DNA of 64,000 bases from Phytophthora colocasiae (Eukaryota; Oomycota; Peronosporomycetes; Peronosporales; Peronosporaceae): NCBI GenBank assembly GCA_018806915.1, contig JAGKQI010000033.1, positions 496,001 through 560,000 of the forward strand, written 5' to 3'. Positions 11,178 to 22,431 of the stretch are shown here, piece after piece (position 1 is the first letter of the stretch; the number at the start of each line of letters is the position of its first letter). The position numbers and the translations under genes are program-made. Under the pieces are notes generated by a model, which was given only the letters and a program-made list of their open reading frames with translations, was not told the origin of the DNA and did not search any database.

Positions 11178-13435
11178 ATGTACTCGCAGCAGCCCCCGTA
11201 CTACCGGGAGCGTTCGCTCTCGTCCCCCTCGGCGCCCCCCGTTAACGCCCAGTACAATGTAACACCACAAGCCCCACCTGACGACCGTCGTGGGTCGTTC
11301 CAGGGCGCCATCCAGCCCCCGCAGTCGTATGGAGCCCAACCCCCGTTATACCCAGACATTGGACCTTCAGCCCCTGCTAGAGACTCGTTCATCCAGCAGA
11401 ATTACAATCAGAATTACGGTCCGCCGCAACAGTCCAGCCAGAACTTGAGACCTCCCCCGGCTCCAACTCAACAGCCCCCGGCTCCTTTTCTCCGTGACCC
11501 CACGTTGCACGGCGGCTATGGACCGGTTCAGCCTGGCAGCTTTTCGTCGTCTACGAGTTCTATGGCAATGATGCCTGACGGAATGGCACCAACTCCAGCT
11601 AGTGTCGTGGAGCTTCGCTTCCGATGCAAAGGGTTGAAGAAATCTGATTTTCTCAGCCAATCCGACCCTTTCGTTGTGATTTACATGCAGGAAGCGCAGA
11701 AGAAAGGGTGGAGAGAAGTTGGACGCACCGAAACGATCATGAACACACCCGACCCGGCGTTTGCAAAGTCGTTCCAAGTGGATTTTTTCTTTGAAGAAGT
11801 CCAACGACTACGCGTGGAGGTTTTCGACCGTGACAGTTCATCTGAGAGATTATCTGACCATGATTTCCTTGGATGTGTGGAGATTACGATGGGACAGTTA
11901 ATGTCGTCCAAGGGCCAGTCGGCTGTGCTTAAGCTCCTGCAGAACGACAAGGGCAGAGGCCATGTGCACAATTTATCCGGTCATGTGGTCATTGACGCTG
12001 AAGAAGTGGCTACATGTGCTGATATGATCAACGTCAGGTTTACTGCAACGAAGCTGGACAACAAGGATGGCTGGTTTGGTGCTTCAGACCCTTTCTTGAA
12101 TGTTTATCGGTTGCGCGACACTAACTGTGACCCACTTGCGACCTCGTCGTGGATTTTGGTTTGGCGTAGCGAAGTTGTGATGAACAATTGTGACCCTAAG
12201 TGGCGTCGGGCAACTTTGAGCGTGCAGAAGCTTTGCAACGGAGACTTGTCAAAGTTGCTGAAGTTTGAGTGTATGGATTGGGAGAAGAACGGCAGACACC
12301 AGTTCATTGGCAGTTGCACAGTGAAAGCAGCTGAGTTTGTGACTGGAGAACGCCGCAGCATGGATCTTATCAATCGCGAAAGACAGGCGAAAAAGGGCAA
12401 GCAATACAAGAACTCAGGTATGCTCGTCCTTGAACAGATTGACATGTTCAAGCAGCACACCTTCGCAGAATACCTTCGTGGTGGATGTGAGATCAGCTTG
12501 GTTGTTGGTATTGACTACACGGCATCCAACGGCAGTCCGTCGGACCCTGGGAGTCTGCACTACATGGGCGGAAACTACCAAGGGCAAATGAATGACTATC
12601 AGGCTGCAATCACAGCAACAGGCGCGATTTTAGAGCCTTATGATGCGGACAAGCGATTCCCCGTCTACGGTTTCGGTGGATTGGTTAACGGAGTTGTGAA
12701 TCACTGCTTTCCACTGACGTTTGACCCTTCACAGCCGGAAGTTGAGGGTATTGGAGGCATCATGAGTGCTTACTCCAACTCTTTCCAGTTCGTCCACCTC
12801 CATGGCCCGACCAAGTTTGCACCTCTCGTGCACCAGGCTGCCGCTATTGCAAGGACATTTTCGGCTCCAGTTGAGCAAGGCGGAGGTGGAAATCTCAAGT
12901 ATTTCGTTCTACTCATTATCACGGATGGCGCTATCATGGATATGCAGGAGACAATTGACGAATTGGTACAGGCGTCAATGCTCCCGTTGTCGATTGTCAT
13001 TGTCGCTGTGGGTAACGCCGACTTCACCGCTATGAATGCTCTCGATGCTGATGACAAGCTTCTCGTTGATTCCAGGCGTCAGAAAGCGGCGCGTGACATG
13101 TAGGTTCACTTTTATTTGTTGTGGCCTTTTGCAACGTTCTCATCGTGTGTGTGTTTTATACAGTGTGCAGTTTGTCCCGTTCAACCAATTCCGCCGCAAC
13201 CCAGCGCGGCTAGCAAAGGTACGTCTTGAATGATCCTGAGTGTTAAAATGTAAAGTCTAACTGTATTTGCTTTTATTTTCAGGAAACACTGGCAGAGATC
13301 CCAACGCAATTACTACAGTACTACAACATGAAAGGCATTCAACCGCGAACGCCACTGCAGCGTCAAGGGACCAGCTACTTAGTGAGTAGCTCAATCAGTA
13401 GCGGGATTGCTGACGCTTTAGACGTAGAAGTTTAG
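11178..13435 (+). CDS. copine (two C2 domains plus copine vWA domain)
   Basis: Exons 11178-13099, 13164-13218 and 13283-13435 (introns of 64 bp each, GT-AG, phase-consistent) encode 709 aa. After a Pro/Gln/Tyr-rich N-terminus of about 140 residues comes C2A from about residue 143 (VELRFRCKGLKKSDF..SDPFVVIY) and C2B from about residue 283 (VRFTATKLDNKD..SDPFLNVY). The copine-type vWA domain starts near residue 436 (SLVVGIDYTASNG) and carries a DxTxS metal-site motif and YGFGG. Copines are cytosolic calcium-dependent phospholipid-binding proteins that move to membranes; that role is inferred from the family. A GTGAGT after residue Leu at 13381 could act as a donor to a downstream exon, but the following small exons fit the K+ channel gene better, so I end the CDS at TAG 13433-13435. 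Confidence 0.93.
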
Positions 13436-13604
13436 ATGCACTTGATCAGCAAGAGGAATTATTAGGCAGCTCATAGGAATTTTGAACTTGTTACTTCCAC
13501 TATTCTTGAACTACTGGAGTCGTAAATTTAGCTGTTAAAGGAGTTCACCTGCTCGTTTCCAGCATTCTCTGCTTTACGCAGTAGCCGCTAGGTGGTCAGC
13601 AACA

Positions 13605-15152
13605 ATGGAAAAGGAAAGCGCCGGTGAATATGCAGGTTGAATTTGAATTTTAACGGTAAAGCTTTTGTTACGTAGCCGAGCCCAAACGCAAAACGAGACG
13701 AGATTCTTGGAGCGGATGTGGTGATTTCAGTTCCAGTTCAGGTTAGTAGATATTGTCGATGGAACATTGCTTGCATGTACACTAATGCCTACCGTTTAGG
13801 GATCAGAGTCTGAGAACGTCCCTACTGGTGTGAAACATGAAGCTGCTATCGATCAGGTAGGTAGCTACGTGGAGATATCTCTTCAATGCTCAGGCTAAAT
13901 GAGTCTATTGTGGTGCAGCTGAGCTTTGACATGCCCGCTATATCAAATAATACTCGCACAGTCACGAACTGAGTTGCTGCTAAAGACATTGGAAGAGCAC
14001 AACTTTTTCCTTAAGGTTGATGTAGACAAAGCAACCTCTAGACTCCGGGCTTTATTTTGGTCTCACCCAGGAATCAAGGAATTTTACGCATGGAATTCTG
14101 ACGTCATGGTTATGGATTGCACATACAAGACTAATAATTACGTCGCTCAGCAAACCATCATTGCCGGAGCAGAACATGGACGCAAGAACAACGAGAGTTT
14201 GCGCTCCAATTTGATCGCGTTGGCTCTCGTTTTGTCCTACATCGCAGTGAGCATTTTGGTTTTCCATTTCGTCGAAGATTGGTCCGTGATCGACTGTGTG
14301 TACTACGCGATGGTCATCGTTACAACCGTCGGCTACGGCGATGTCACCCCCAAAACTACAGCTGGTAAAGCTTTTACGATCTTCTTCGCCTTCTACGGAA
14401 TCTGCACAATTGGTGTGGCTCTCGGTCAATTAGCGTCTTGGTTCCTTCAACGGCAAAAACACGTCACTAAGATGGCAACTCGGAAACTTCTAAGCAACGT
14501 GGAGAACGCTGCAGCAACAGCTCGGTCGACTGCGTCATTTCAGAGTAAAGAAGCTAAGATGTTGGAAAAAGATCAGCCTAAAAGTCACTGGAAACGATTT
14601 CAGACGAGCTTGCCCAGCTGTGCTCGCAAGGTTTTCTCCAAGAGTAACAGGGCTCTCGTCCACGCGGTTGTACCTATCGTTGTATCGATCCTGTCGGGGC
14701 TCATTGTGGGCGCCATTGAAGGTTGGCACATCTTGGATTGCTTTTACTATACAATTATCACGATCACAACGGTGGGCTTTGGCGATTTCTCCCCCAAATC
14801 ACCCAGTGCGAAGCTTTATGCTATTTTTTACCTGCCTTTGGCTGTGGTAACTGTAGCACATGGTGTTGGGTCGATCCTCAACGAGTTTAGTGCACGTTCT
14901 GTGATGAAGACTAAGATCAGCATGAAGGAGCTCCTGGATATGGACGCCGATGGAGATGGCAAGGTGTCAAAGCTGGAATACCTGAGCTACATGCTCGTAA
15001 AGCTAAACAAAGCCGACCAAGACGATATTGACGGTATTATTGCCCAGTTTCACAAACTGGACCGAGATGGCAGTGGTGAGCTTGATCGAGACGACCTGGA
15101 GCGTCTTGATAGAGAACTCCAGCGTCAGAACGAAGATGGGGAGATTAACTAA
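13605..15152 (+). CDS. two-pore-type K+ channel with EF-hands, interrupted by a MULE fragment
   Basis: The conserved core has two pore domains with filters TTVGYGD (near 14320) and TTVGFGD (near 14770), flanking membrane helices, and a C-terminal EF-hand pair (DMDADGDGKVSKLEY, DRDGSGELDRDDLE). The protein should be a potassium channel gated or modulated by Ca2+, as in plant TPKs. Proposed 5' exons are 13605-13623, 13676-13741, 13807-13856 and from 13919, joining in frame (introns 52, 65 and 62 bp). In the last exon, bases 13952-14138 are a foreign MULE-derived segment. It shifts the frame and brings a TGA at 13970-13972. Without the segment, SNN would run directly into YVAQQTIIAG in frame. 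An alternative product could start at ATG 14106 inside the insert, giving 348 aa with transposase-derived first residues. The core call is near certain; the upstream exon model is inferred. Confidence 0.85.
13952..14138 (+). mobile_element. MULE (Mutator-like) transposase fragment inserted in the K+ channel gene
   Basis: The frame reads TELLLKTLEEHNFFLKV and then ALFWSHPGIKEFYAWNSDVM followed by MDCTYKTN, the region just before and including the first catalytic Asp of MULE/FAR1-type transposases (MDCTYKTN is a hallmark). Only about 60 residues remain. It is bracketed by AATAAT at 13946-13951 and 14133-14138, which could be a short target duplication or repair microhomology. Length 187 bp (one repeat copy included), so it shifts the host frame. 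Confidence 0.8.
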
Positions 15153-15306
15153 GCGAAAAAATACACGTAGAATTTATTGCTTGCGATCACTTCAAACGAT
15201 TTACAATTAAGTGGCAACTGACTCATTCGTCCGACGTGTTCCGTTAACGAATCTGTGGAGTGGTAACCACAATTATTACCGACTCCTGCAACCCTTCCGA
15301 TCCTAC

Positions 15307-16275
15307 TTAAAGTCGGTATTCCCACTTCTGCGCTAGCGAAGGCTGACGGTGTTCCTCCCCTCTAGCTTCGTTAGTGTAAGGCAATTTTTCCTCGTACTCG
15401 AAGCACTTATCATCAGCTTCAGTTATCTCCGTCACAGTAGCATCTTGACACTCTTCGTAACAAGTCATATCACCAATGAAACACTCTTGAGAGATCCTCG
15501 CGCCTTGGAAAATGGCACAGAGCTCATTTGGGTCCTGGAGCATGCGCGCGAATTCTTGAAGTAAGTCGAGCTCAAAGTCGAAGGAAACAATGCGGTGAGT
15601 CTCCGTATCGAACGCAAAGTCGAACTTACCCACCCCCTTAAAGACACGCCCGAGCATCTTGGCTACGATGCGAGGGTACAGCTGTAATGCATCAGGGAAC
15701 ATCACCTCGAGTGTGTCACGTGTGACGACTTGTTTGTAGCTGGCGTAAGAAGTTACGATCGTTTTCCCCTCTGAAGAGATGACGCGTGAGCTCAGATAGC
15801 GAAATTCGAGTCCAGAGAGCGCTTTCGTGTACTGCTCCCACTGGTGTAACATGACTTGACGACCGGCAAATCGGCCCATGGCGACGTTCTCGTCCATCAC
15901 TTGCATGACGAACTGGCGTGCATCAATAACCGCGCCTGGGTGATAGCCGTTCTCGAAGACTCGATGGTACTCTTGCACCGCCTTGACGTAGTATCCATCT
16001 AAGGTGTCTCGACGATTGAAAGTCCGAGCATTGAGAACATCCTTGTATTCCGTCAGACGTTGGATTTCCTGACGCAAACCCATGACGTCCAATTCTAGAT
16101 TGTACAGTTGAGAGGCCTGGGAGTCGCGAGTTCTCCATTTGAGCTTCTTGCGGCGATTCGGAGCTCGTCGAGCAGCAGCGAGGGCTGTGACTGCCGGTAC
16201 TCGAGGAGCGAGAACAGTTCGAGTTGGCACGGGGGTGACGTTGAACGTCTTTGCGATCGAGTCGGTCAGGTCCAT
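15307..16275 (-). CDS. bZIP-like family protein, paralog 1
   Basis: 322 aa, single exon, ATG at 16275. A basic patch RRKKLKWRTRD (residues 41-51) is followed by a leucine/heptad-rich coiled-coil candidate (YNLELDVMGLRQEIQRL...). After it comes a roughly 230-residue C-terminal region shared with the paralog at 27761-28735 (same order, for example LHQWEQYTKALSG versus LDQWERYTAAFPG). The classical N-x7-R/K bZIP contact motif is not obvious, so DNA binding is inferred from family resemblance only. It is convergent with the K+ channel gene (154 bp between stops). A hAT element starts about 30 bp upstream of the ATG, so the native promoter and 5' UTR are displaced. Confidence 0.75.
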   Translation of the reverse strand: MDLTDSIAKTFNVTPVPTRTVLAPRVPAVTALAAARRAPNRRKKLKWRTRDSQASQLYNLELDVMGLRQEIQRLTEYKDVLNARTFNRRDTLDGYYVKAVQEYHRVFENGYHPGAVIDARQFVMQVMDENVAMGRFAGRQVMLHQWEQYTKALSGLEFRYLSSRVISSEGKTIVTSYASYKQVVTRDTLEVMFPDALQLYPRIVAKMLGRVFKGVGKFDFAFDTETHRIVSFDFELDLLQEFARMLQDPNELCAIFQGARISQECFIGDMTCYEECQDATVTEITEADDKCFEYEEKLPYTNEARGEEHRQPSLAQKWEYRL

Positions 16276-16648
16276 TGTTTGAGACTATGCGGGGTTACGG
16301 GTAAGTAGTGTTGGGCAATATCCAGGATAAATCCAGGATAGCCATTTTTGTCCAGGCGTCGCCATTTTTGTCCTGGATTCGCCACTTTTGTCCAAAGTGG
16401 TACTTCAGATCCACAAAGAATTAAAACCCTCCCACCGTTGTTTTATATAAAGAATTGGGACCACTCGCTGTCGAGGCGTCGCACGAAAGAAATCTCCTCC
16501 TACCCGATGTGCGTGCCCCACCTAGACCACCAGGGCGAGAGCGTCCCAAGCTTGGAGTGTATAGTTTCGTGTTCGGCTACGAGCGCTCACTGCAGACAGT
16601 GCTTGAGCGACGCGTTCAGATCCAAGCTGTATTAAGCGTCGAGTCTGG

Positions 16649-16708
16649 GCCAAGCAGCTGAAGGACGTCATCTCCATCGGCATTGGCGGCAGCTCCCTGG
16701 GACAGAAG
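16649..16708 (+). pseudogene. captured glucose-6-phosphate isomerase-like fragment inside the hAT
   Basis: The frame reads AKQLKDVISIGIGGSSLGQK, matching the SIS-fold sugar-phosphate motif (IGIGGS) of glucose-6-phosphate isomerase. Only about 20 residues are recognisable and no surrounding GPI sequence was identified. This suggests gene-fragment capture by the transposon (Pack-type element). The match is from memory of the motif, not an alignment. Confidence 0.5.
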
Positions 16709-16924
16709 CACAGCTCGCAGCCGCAGTAATAACGAGCAGAGGAACAATAGTCTGGTGTTTGGAATTGTATGCGAATATGGTGCAGTGCAAGAACTCGATA
16801 TTGGTGGAACTCCCAAAGCTCAAACGCTACAATCTACGGAAGCGGGTGAGGTCAGACGTCGAAGTTGTTCTTCAGTGGCCTCGGGGAACAGCTCATACAG
16901 GAGTGTGTTGACTCTGTCACACCC

Positions 16925-17159
16925 TGTTTAAAGGTGAACTTCTTCTTCGAGTATGGAAGGACGGCTTTGCAAGAAGACTGTAGATTGAGAACTGATGTAT
17001 TTTAGCTACCACTGCTTTCTCTTCTCCGTTGGTTTCAACGCCCAGCTTCGCTGGAGTCCAGTAGCTATTTCCGAATGCAACGACCATTGGTCCAAATGCA
17101 AGATAGCTCCACAGCCATCACAACGTACCGTGATCTGATCTTGGATACGTTTTCCAACA
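16925..17159 (-). repeat. copia 1 3' LTR
   Basis: 235 bp, by eye identical to the copy at 21945-22179. Adjacent CACCC (16920-16924) is the target duplication. Confidence 0.93.
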
Positions 17160-17196
17160 CGCCTCCCTCGAGCTCCATGAGTTCGAACCCTTCCTT

Positions 17197-20100
17197 TTAA
17201 GAGATTTCAATGATCCCCATAGCTGCACGTAAGCGAGCGAGACGAGCCTTGTCCAGTGGCTTGGTAAAGGCATCCGCTGGATTCGTCTCACCCGAAACCT
17301 TCACCAACTCAATAGCTCCACGCTGAACTTGCTCGCACATAGTGCCAGCGGAGCTCAATGTGACGCGTCCTCCTGCTGTACGTTGGACTAGTCGCCATGA
17401 TACGTGCAGCAGCACTATCAATCCCGATGACCGGGTGAATCGTGTATTTCGGTAGTATCTCCGCCAAAATGTTGCATCTCGGCCGTTGCCTCCATGGTCG
17501 CTTCACATGCTGCCACGTACTCAGCCTCTGCTGTCGACAGAGCAATAATGGGCTGTCGTCTTGACATCCAAGCGACGGCACCACCACCGAGCATAAACGC
17601 AAATCCACTGGTGCTCTTCCGCGACTCCGAATCCCCAGCCCAATCACTGTCGCAAAATCCGTGTAGGATCAGTTTCGAGTTCTTCGCTGAATTGTTCCTA
17701 TTGTAGCGAATCCCTATATTCAGTAGTTCCGACCAAATACCGTAGTATTACGCTTCAAAGCCCCGACATGTTTCGCAGTAGGTTTGGATACAAATCGGCT
17801 CAGTTGTCCCAAAGCATACGCTAGGTCCGGTCGAGTGCATGTAGCCAAGTACATGAGCATGCCTAAAGCACCTCGATAGTCGAAACTCGAGTCGATTGAG
17901 TCACCCTCACCAGCCGGAACAAGTCGTGCCTTAGTTTCCATCGGGTTCCCACATTTGTTGGCCTTATCGTATCCGAATTTAGCTAGGATTTCCTTCGCGT
18001 ACTTACGCTGGGTAATGAAGATATCATTCGCTGTCTGGTTCACTTCAACACCGAGGTACTCCGTCAACTCACCTTGATCCTTCAATCCATACGCCACGTT
18101 CAAATCTTCGAACAGCTTTGACTTGAGGTTAGTATCGTTGGTTGCACAAAGTACATCATCAACGTACACGAGTACTAGAGCAATAGTTTCACCTTCGTAC
18201 TTGAAATACAGACATGGTTCCGTGGCACACCGTTGAAAACCGCGATTCATCAGCCAGAATTTAACTCTTCATTCCACTCCCGTCCTGATTGTCTAAGCCC
18301 ATACAGTGCCTTGCGAACCACGTACATGTGTCCATCAACTGCACACGGGAAACCTTTCGATAGACCTCACATACTGCGGAATTGTGAGAAAAGCGTTCAA
18401 GTATGCTGTGTTAATATCACCTCCGTACACCTTCAAATTGAGTTCGGCTGCCAATGCAACTACCAACCGGAATGACGACATGCGTGCGACCGGAGCAAAT
18501 GTCTCGATAAAATCAATACCAGGCGTTGCCAATTTCCTAGAGCAACAATTCTCGCCTTTAGCCGGATAATGTACCCTGTAATGATCCGTTTTATAGGCGT
18601 AGACCACATCGTTTTGATTGCCCGCCCATTGGTCGGCATCTCGCTCTGATCAATCTCCTCGAGAACTCCTTTTGACTTTAATGCTGCCATTTCTTCGAGC
18701 TTCGGCTATCCTCCAGAGATCAGCATGCTTGACCGCATTGCCTCTCTCCGGTTCTTGGGTATTTTGATCTGTGACGAGTGAAGTGGTTTACCATCTTTGC
18801 CAAGGATACGCACGGCCATGTTTGACAGTACAAAGTCTTGGTACCGTGCTGGAGTGCGTCGCTCTGTCGCTTCCCGGAGACCTGTCCTTCTGGCTTTTGT
18901 GGTTTGACCAAGCTGATTCTTTTGTATTTCTTAGGACGTCTCGTCACGATCAGTTCGCTTCCTCAGTCCAGTAGGAAGTACGATCACTTCGCGTTCCTTT
19001 TCCCCGTCCACTGCTTCTTGAACGTTAGATTCTCCAGTGACTTGGGCCGATCTCATTTGCTGATTCTTCATCTCCAACATCGAATTCGATTTCGGATCCA
19101 TGCTCTGCATCAACGGATATAATATCGTCATCAACTACATCCTTGTAGCTTTCCTGTCTGTTCCGATGCAAAATTACTTTTATCTTCATCACCATTGTCG
19201 GCGTCGGATTCATTTTCATCGCCTCCTCGAGGTAAATCGACCGTGTAGTCGATTTGATCTCGCTAAATTCATACACAACCGACGCATTTACTTCGCTGTA
19301 CGCGTCCTCGTCGGCATCAAATGACCGCATAGAATATTCAGACTCCTCCACGATGCTGTCATCAACACAGTAGCTTCCCTGACTGAGTGTGTCATCATCA
19401 TCTAGAGGGATAGTGCCAAACGTTAGCCATTCGGAGACGTTGCTGTCAGCGGGATCGACTTGGTGACGATCGCGGTAGGTAATTCCTTCCTCAACCCGAA
19501 CTTCAGCCACAAATTTAACTGTCCGCTCACTCGGAGTGTACACCTGGCACCCTACAGTGTCTTCAGCGTAACCAACGACGAAAGCCACGTAGGCATTTGC
19601 GTCTTGCTTGTGCTTATCCGGTGTTACGGGCACATGGACGTAGGCGAGTGATCCAAACTTGCGAATATGATGAATGTCTGGCTTTACTCCGAACATTCTC
19701 TCATAGGGCACACCGTCAATCGGTTTCGCATACACTCTGTTCTTGATGTAAGCAGCGTTCTTGAGTGCGTACGGCCAAAATGAACGCGGAAAGCCAGACG
19801 CATGCATCTGAGACCGAACCATTTCCATGAGTGATTGATGCACGTTCACATGGGTTCAGGTGAGAGCTTTTCGACCGACTTTGATATGTTCAATGCCTCG
19901 TGCTGCGTACCAACCGTCGATGGCGCCATTTACGAACTCACCTCCTTTATCAGTCAGGACTTGTTTTACTGGGAACTGTGCACTCTCCACAAACTCGTAC
20001 TCCCGTTGAACAATCTTCTTGATGCCTCGACCAGCTTGGCGCTCTGCCCATACAACGTACTGTTGCATTAAGGAGTTTACCACAGCAGATCCCTTGCTCG

Positions 20101-21905
20101 TTAGCAAATGAACTGTCAAAAACCTGCTCCAACCGTCCATTATCACCAATACCGCTTTGTAGTTCGTCCCATTTCCTTGGCCAGGGAACAGTAGGTCTGC
20201 GTAGACCACTTCGTTAGGTGCAGTTATCCCACGATTTAGCTTCTTACGCCGGCGTTTCTGTTTCTGTTTTCCGACGTGGCAAGCATCACACGCCTTCACC
20301 TGCCGCTGCGAAAGCATCATTCCCTTGACAAGTCCACGGTCCACCATAACCTTCAAGTACTGAGCGCAAGTGTGCCCCAATCGCTCATGCCATACCTGCA
20401 GACTTCCAACACCGTCTGCTACTGTAAAATTCACTACGCGCTCCTCACGTTCCTCTTTAACGTTGTCGCTAGAACTGGAGTTTTCCCTCACGTTGAAGAT
20501 CCAGATTGCTTGTGCGGGATGTGCTTTAATGACTCTTTCTCCTTCCTTGTACACGCTGTAAACTTTAGTTTTGGCATCATAATTTACATCGAACCCTTGT
20601 TCCAGAGCGAGACCCATGGAGAACAGACCATGTGTGGCCCCTGGGACGTACAGAACGCCATCAATGCAAAGTTCCACTTCATCCTCGCCCACTACTGATG
20701 TTATTTTCACAGTACCAACCCCTGCGGCCTGTGTGATCATTGATTGAGCGACACCTTTGACGTCAGCAGTCAGGCTTTCTGGCACTATATCTTCCAAATG
20801 AAGAAAACTGTCACGATCGCCAACTATATGCACGTTAGAACCGGTGTCGAAACACCACCAAGAATAACTTCCAGGATCTTTCTTCTCCACATCCGCATCG
20901 ACAATACCCTGGGGGGAAAATTCGATTGCTGCCTGTGCTTCATCCCATACTGTGGCCACCGTTCCAGGTTCGTTTTGGTACGTTCGAAACTTTTGTGATG
21001 TGCTTCCGTTTGCATAGTTTGATCTCTTCTGACGTTGATCTTCATGTCCAGACGCACCACTAATACTCTGCTGGGCAGTTCGTTCCGGACAATTTGCCTT
21101 GTAGTGGCCAGTGTCGCCACAGACAAAACACTTTCTCTGGGAAGACCGCCCACCGGAGGAGTTATCCTGTTGACCACTACTACCTCCGTTCCGTACACGG
21201 GCTTGCCCAGTCTGTGGTGGTCCAGCGCCTTGACCAGCACCTTGGCTATCACCACCCCTTGCTTTGTACCACCTCGACGTCGCGAATTATTGTTAATGCG
21301 TCGTCGAGACTGACGATCCGCGGCCTCTTCGATGAGCACCCGAAGTTCTTCGGGGTCAAAGTACCGCCGTTTCCTCCATATTTGACGGCTCCACAAGTTG
21401 TTCAAACTCATATTGATCTGGTAGACTGTCCAGCAGCATGGACTTCATGTTGATATCGTTCACCTCATAGCCATAACTTGCTAAGTCGGTTTTCAGCCGA
21501 AACATGTATCCCACATGCGCTTGTACATCGTAAATTACCAGGACATTTGAGGTTTTTTAATTCTTCTGATAGTCTCAAGATAGTACTTTCGAATTAGCGC
21601 ATTTGACGCTTCTCGTAGATCTCACACAGCGCTGCCCACATCTCTGCACCAGACTCATATTGGTCGACTTGTTGAAGCCTGTGTGACGGTATCGTCGTCC
21701 CGATCATCCGCATAATCTTGAACTGCTTCTTATCGAAGGTTGCCTCTGACTCCTCACTCGTGAGGCCCTCACGCTTTATCTTGCCCTCGGCGATGTCGAG
21801 TAGATCGTGTTCCCGAAAGATCGTTCGCATCGTCCACTTATATCGCCGCCAGTCTTTACCGTCCCATCCATACGGTAGTCCCTCTACCTTAGATTCGTTA
21901 TTCAT
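17197..21905 (-). pseudogene. copia 1 gag-pol coding region, frame-disrupted
   Basis: Gag begins at ATG 21905 (GYGWDGKDWRRYKW-like opening, frame to 21594). Pieces in other frames follow. 20824-21411 holds the gag C-terminus. 19856-20959 holds a protease DTGSNVHIVG, the GAG-pre-integrase HHCC motif (HERLGHT...CDACHVGKQ) and integrase with YADLLFPG and LTDKGGEF. 19025-19849 is the integrase C-terminus (VHQSLMEMVRSQ). 18335-18690 and 17720-18250 are RT with LVYVDDVLCA. 17197-17647 is RNase H. The integrase Glu region around 19845-19860 is split by an in-frame TGA and small deletions. At least five frame changes are needed along the polyprotein, so this copy cannot make an intact Pol. Confidence 0.88.
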
Positions 21906-21929
21906 CTTGTACACCTTACGCGAGTTCTT

Positions 21930-21944
21930 TTGGGCTCATAACCC
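21930..21944 (-). other. copia 1 primer-binding site, tRNA-Met anticodon arm type
   Basis: The plus strand reads TTGGGCTCATAACCC immediately beside the LTR start at 21945. This is the 5' side of a tRNA-Met anticodon arm (stem TTGGG, loop CTCATAA, stem CCC). The RNA would therefore prime from a cleaved tRNA half, as known for Drosophila copia with tRNA-iMet. Confidence 0.6.
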
Positions 21945-22179
21945 TGTTTAAAGGTGAACTTCTTCTTCGAGTATGGAAGGACGGCTTTGCAAGAAGACTG
22001 TAGATTGAGAACTGATGTATTTTAGCTACCACTGCTTTCTCTTCTCCGTTGGTTTCAACGCCCAGCTTCGCTGGAGTCCAGTAGCTATTTCCGAATGCAA
22101 CGACCATTGGTCCAAATGCAAGATAGCTCCACAGCCATCACAACGTACCGTGATCTGATCTTGGATACGTTTTCCAACA
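21945..22179 (-). repeat. copia 1 5' LTR
   Basis: 235 bp, by eye identical to 16925-17159. Followed by target duplication CACCC at 22180-22184. Confidence 0.93.
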
Positions 22180-22431
22180 CACCCGACCATATTGCTGTAG
22201 ACGAAGACGAGTTTCGCGACACGCTCAGGGGTTAAGCGATTTCGGCTGCTCGAGTGGATAAATTTATGGATACGAGGTACAGAATTACTAAAACGTACTT
22301 TGAAGTAGCTGTTGTCGATTGTGGGTCTTGTGACACTTTTCGCCACTTTTGTCCTGGATATCCAGGCTTTGTCCAGGATGGCGATGTCCAGGACAAATCC
22401 AGGACAATTTTTTCCCAACACTACGGGTAAG

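Larger units (their letters stand above)
16925..22179 (-). mobile_element. Ty1/copia element 1, full-length with identical LTRs, nested in the hAT
   Basis: The 235-bp LTRs at 16925-17159 and 21945-22179 look identical by eye. On the minus strand they run TGTTGG...TTAAACA. A 5-bp target duplication CACCC lies at 16920-16924 and 22180-22184. The order gag, protease, integrase, RT, RNase H is of copia type. Next to the 5' LTR is a sequence complementary to the anticodon arm of tRNA-Met (21930-21944); a purine-rich tract abuts the 3' LTR (around 17160-17172). Despite identical LTRs the internal coding region is broken in several places. Confidence 0.93.
16306..22423. mobile_element. non-autonomous hAT element (about 858 bp before the nested copia)
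   Basis: The ends TAGTGTTGGG (16306) and CCCAACACTA (to 22423) form terminal inverted repeats. They are flanked by an exact 8-bp duplication CGGGTAAG at 16298-16305 and 22424-22431. Both the 8-bp duplication and the (T/C)AGTGTTGGG end are typical of hAT transposons. Inside each end are several copies of a TCCAGGA / TCCTGGA motif in both orientations, resembling subterminal transposase-binding sites. No hAT transposase is visible. A complete copia element (16925-22179) is nested inside; removing it and one CACCC repeat leaves 858 bp. The element sits 22 bp upstream of the first bZIP-like start codon. Confidence 0.88.

Noticed and set aside
13382..13972. Extending copine through a GTGAGT donor to the small exons at 13676, 13800 and 13919
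   Set aside because: Phases fit, but it needs a 294-bp intron, and the last exon runs in frame into the K+ channel once the MULE insert is discounted. The exons are assigned to the channel gene.
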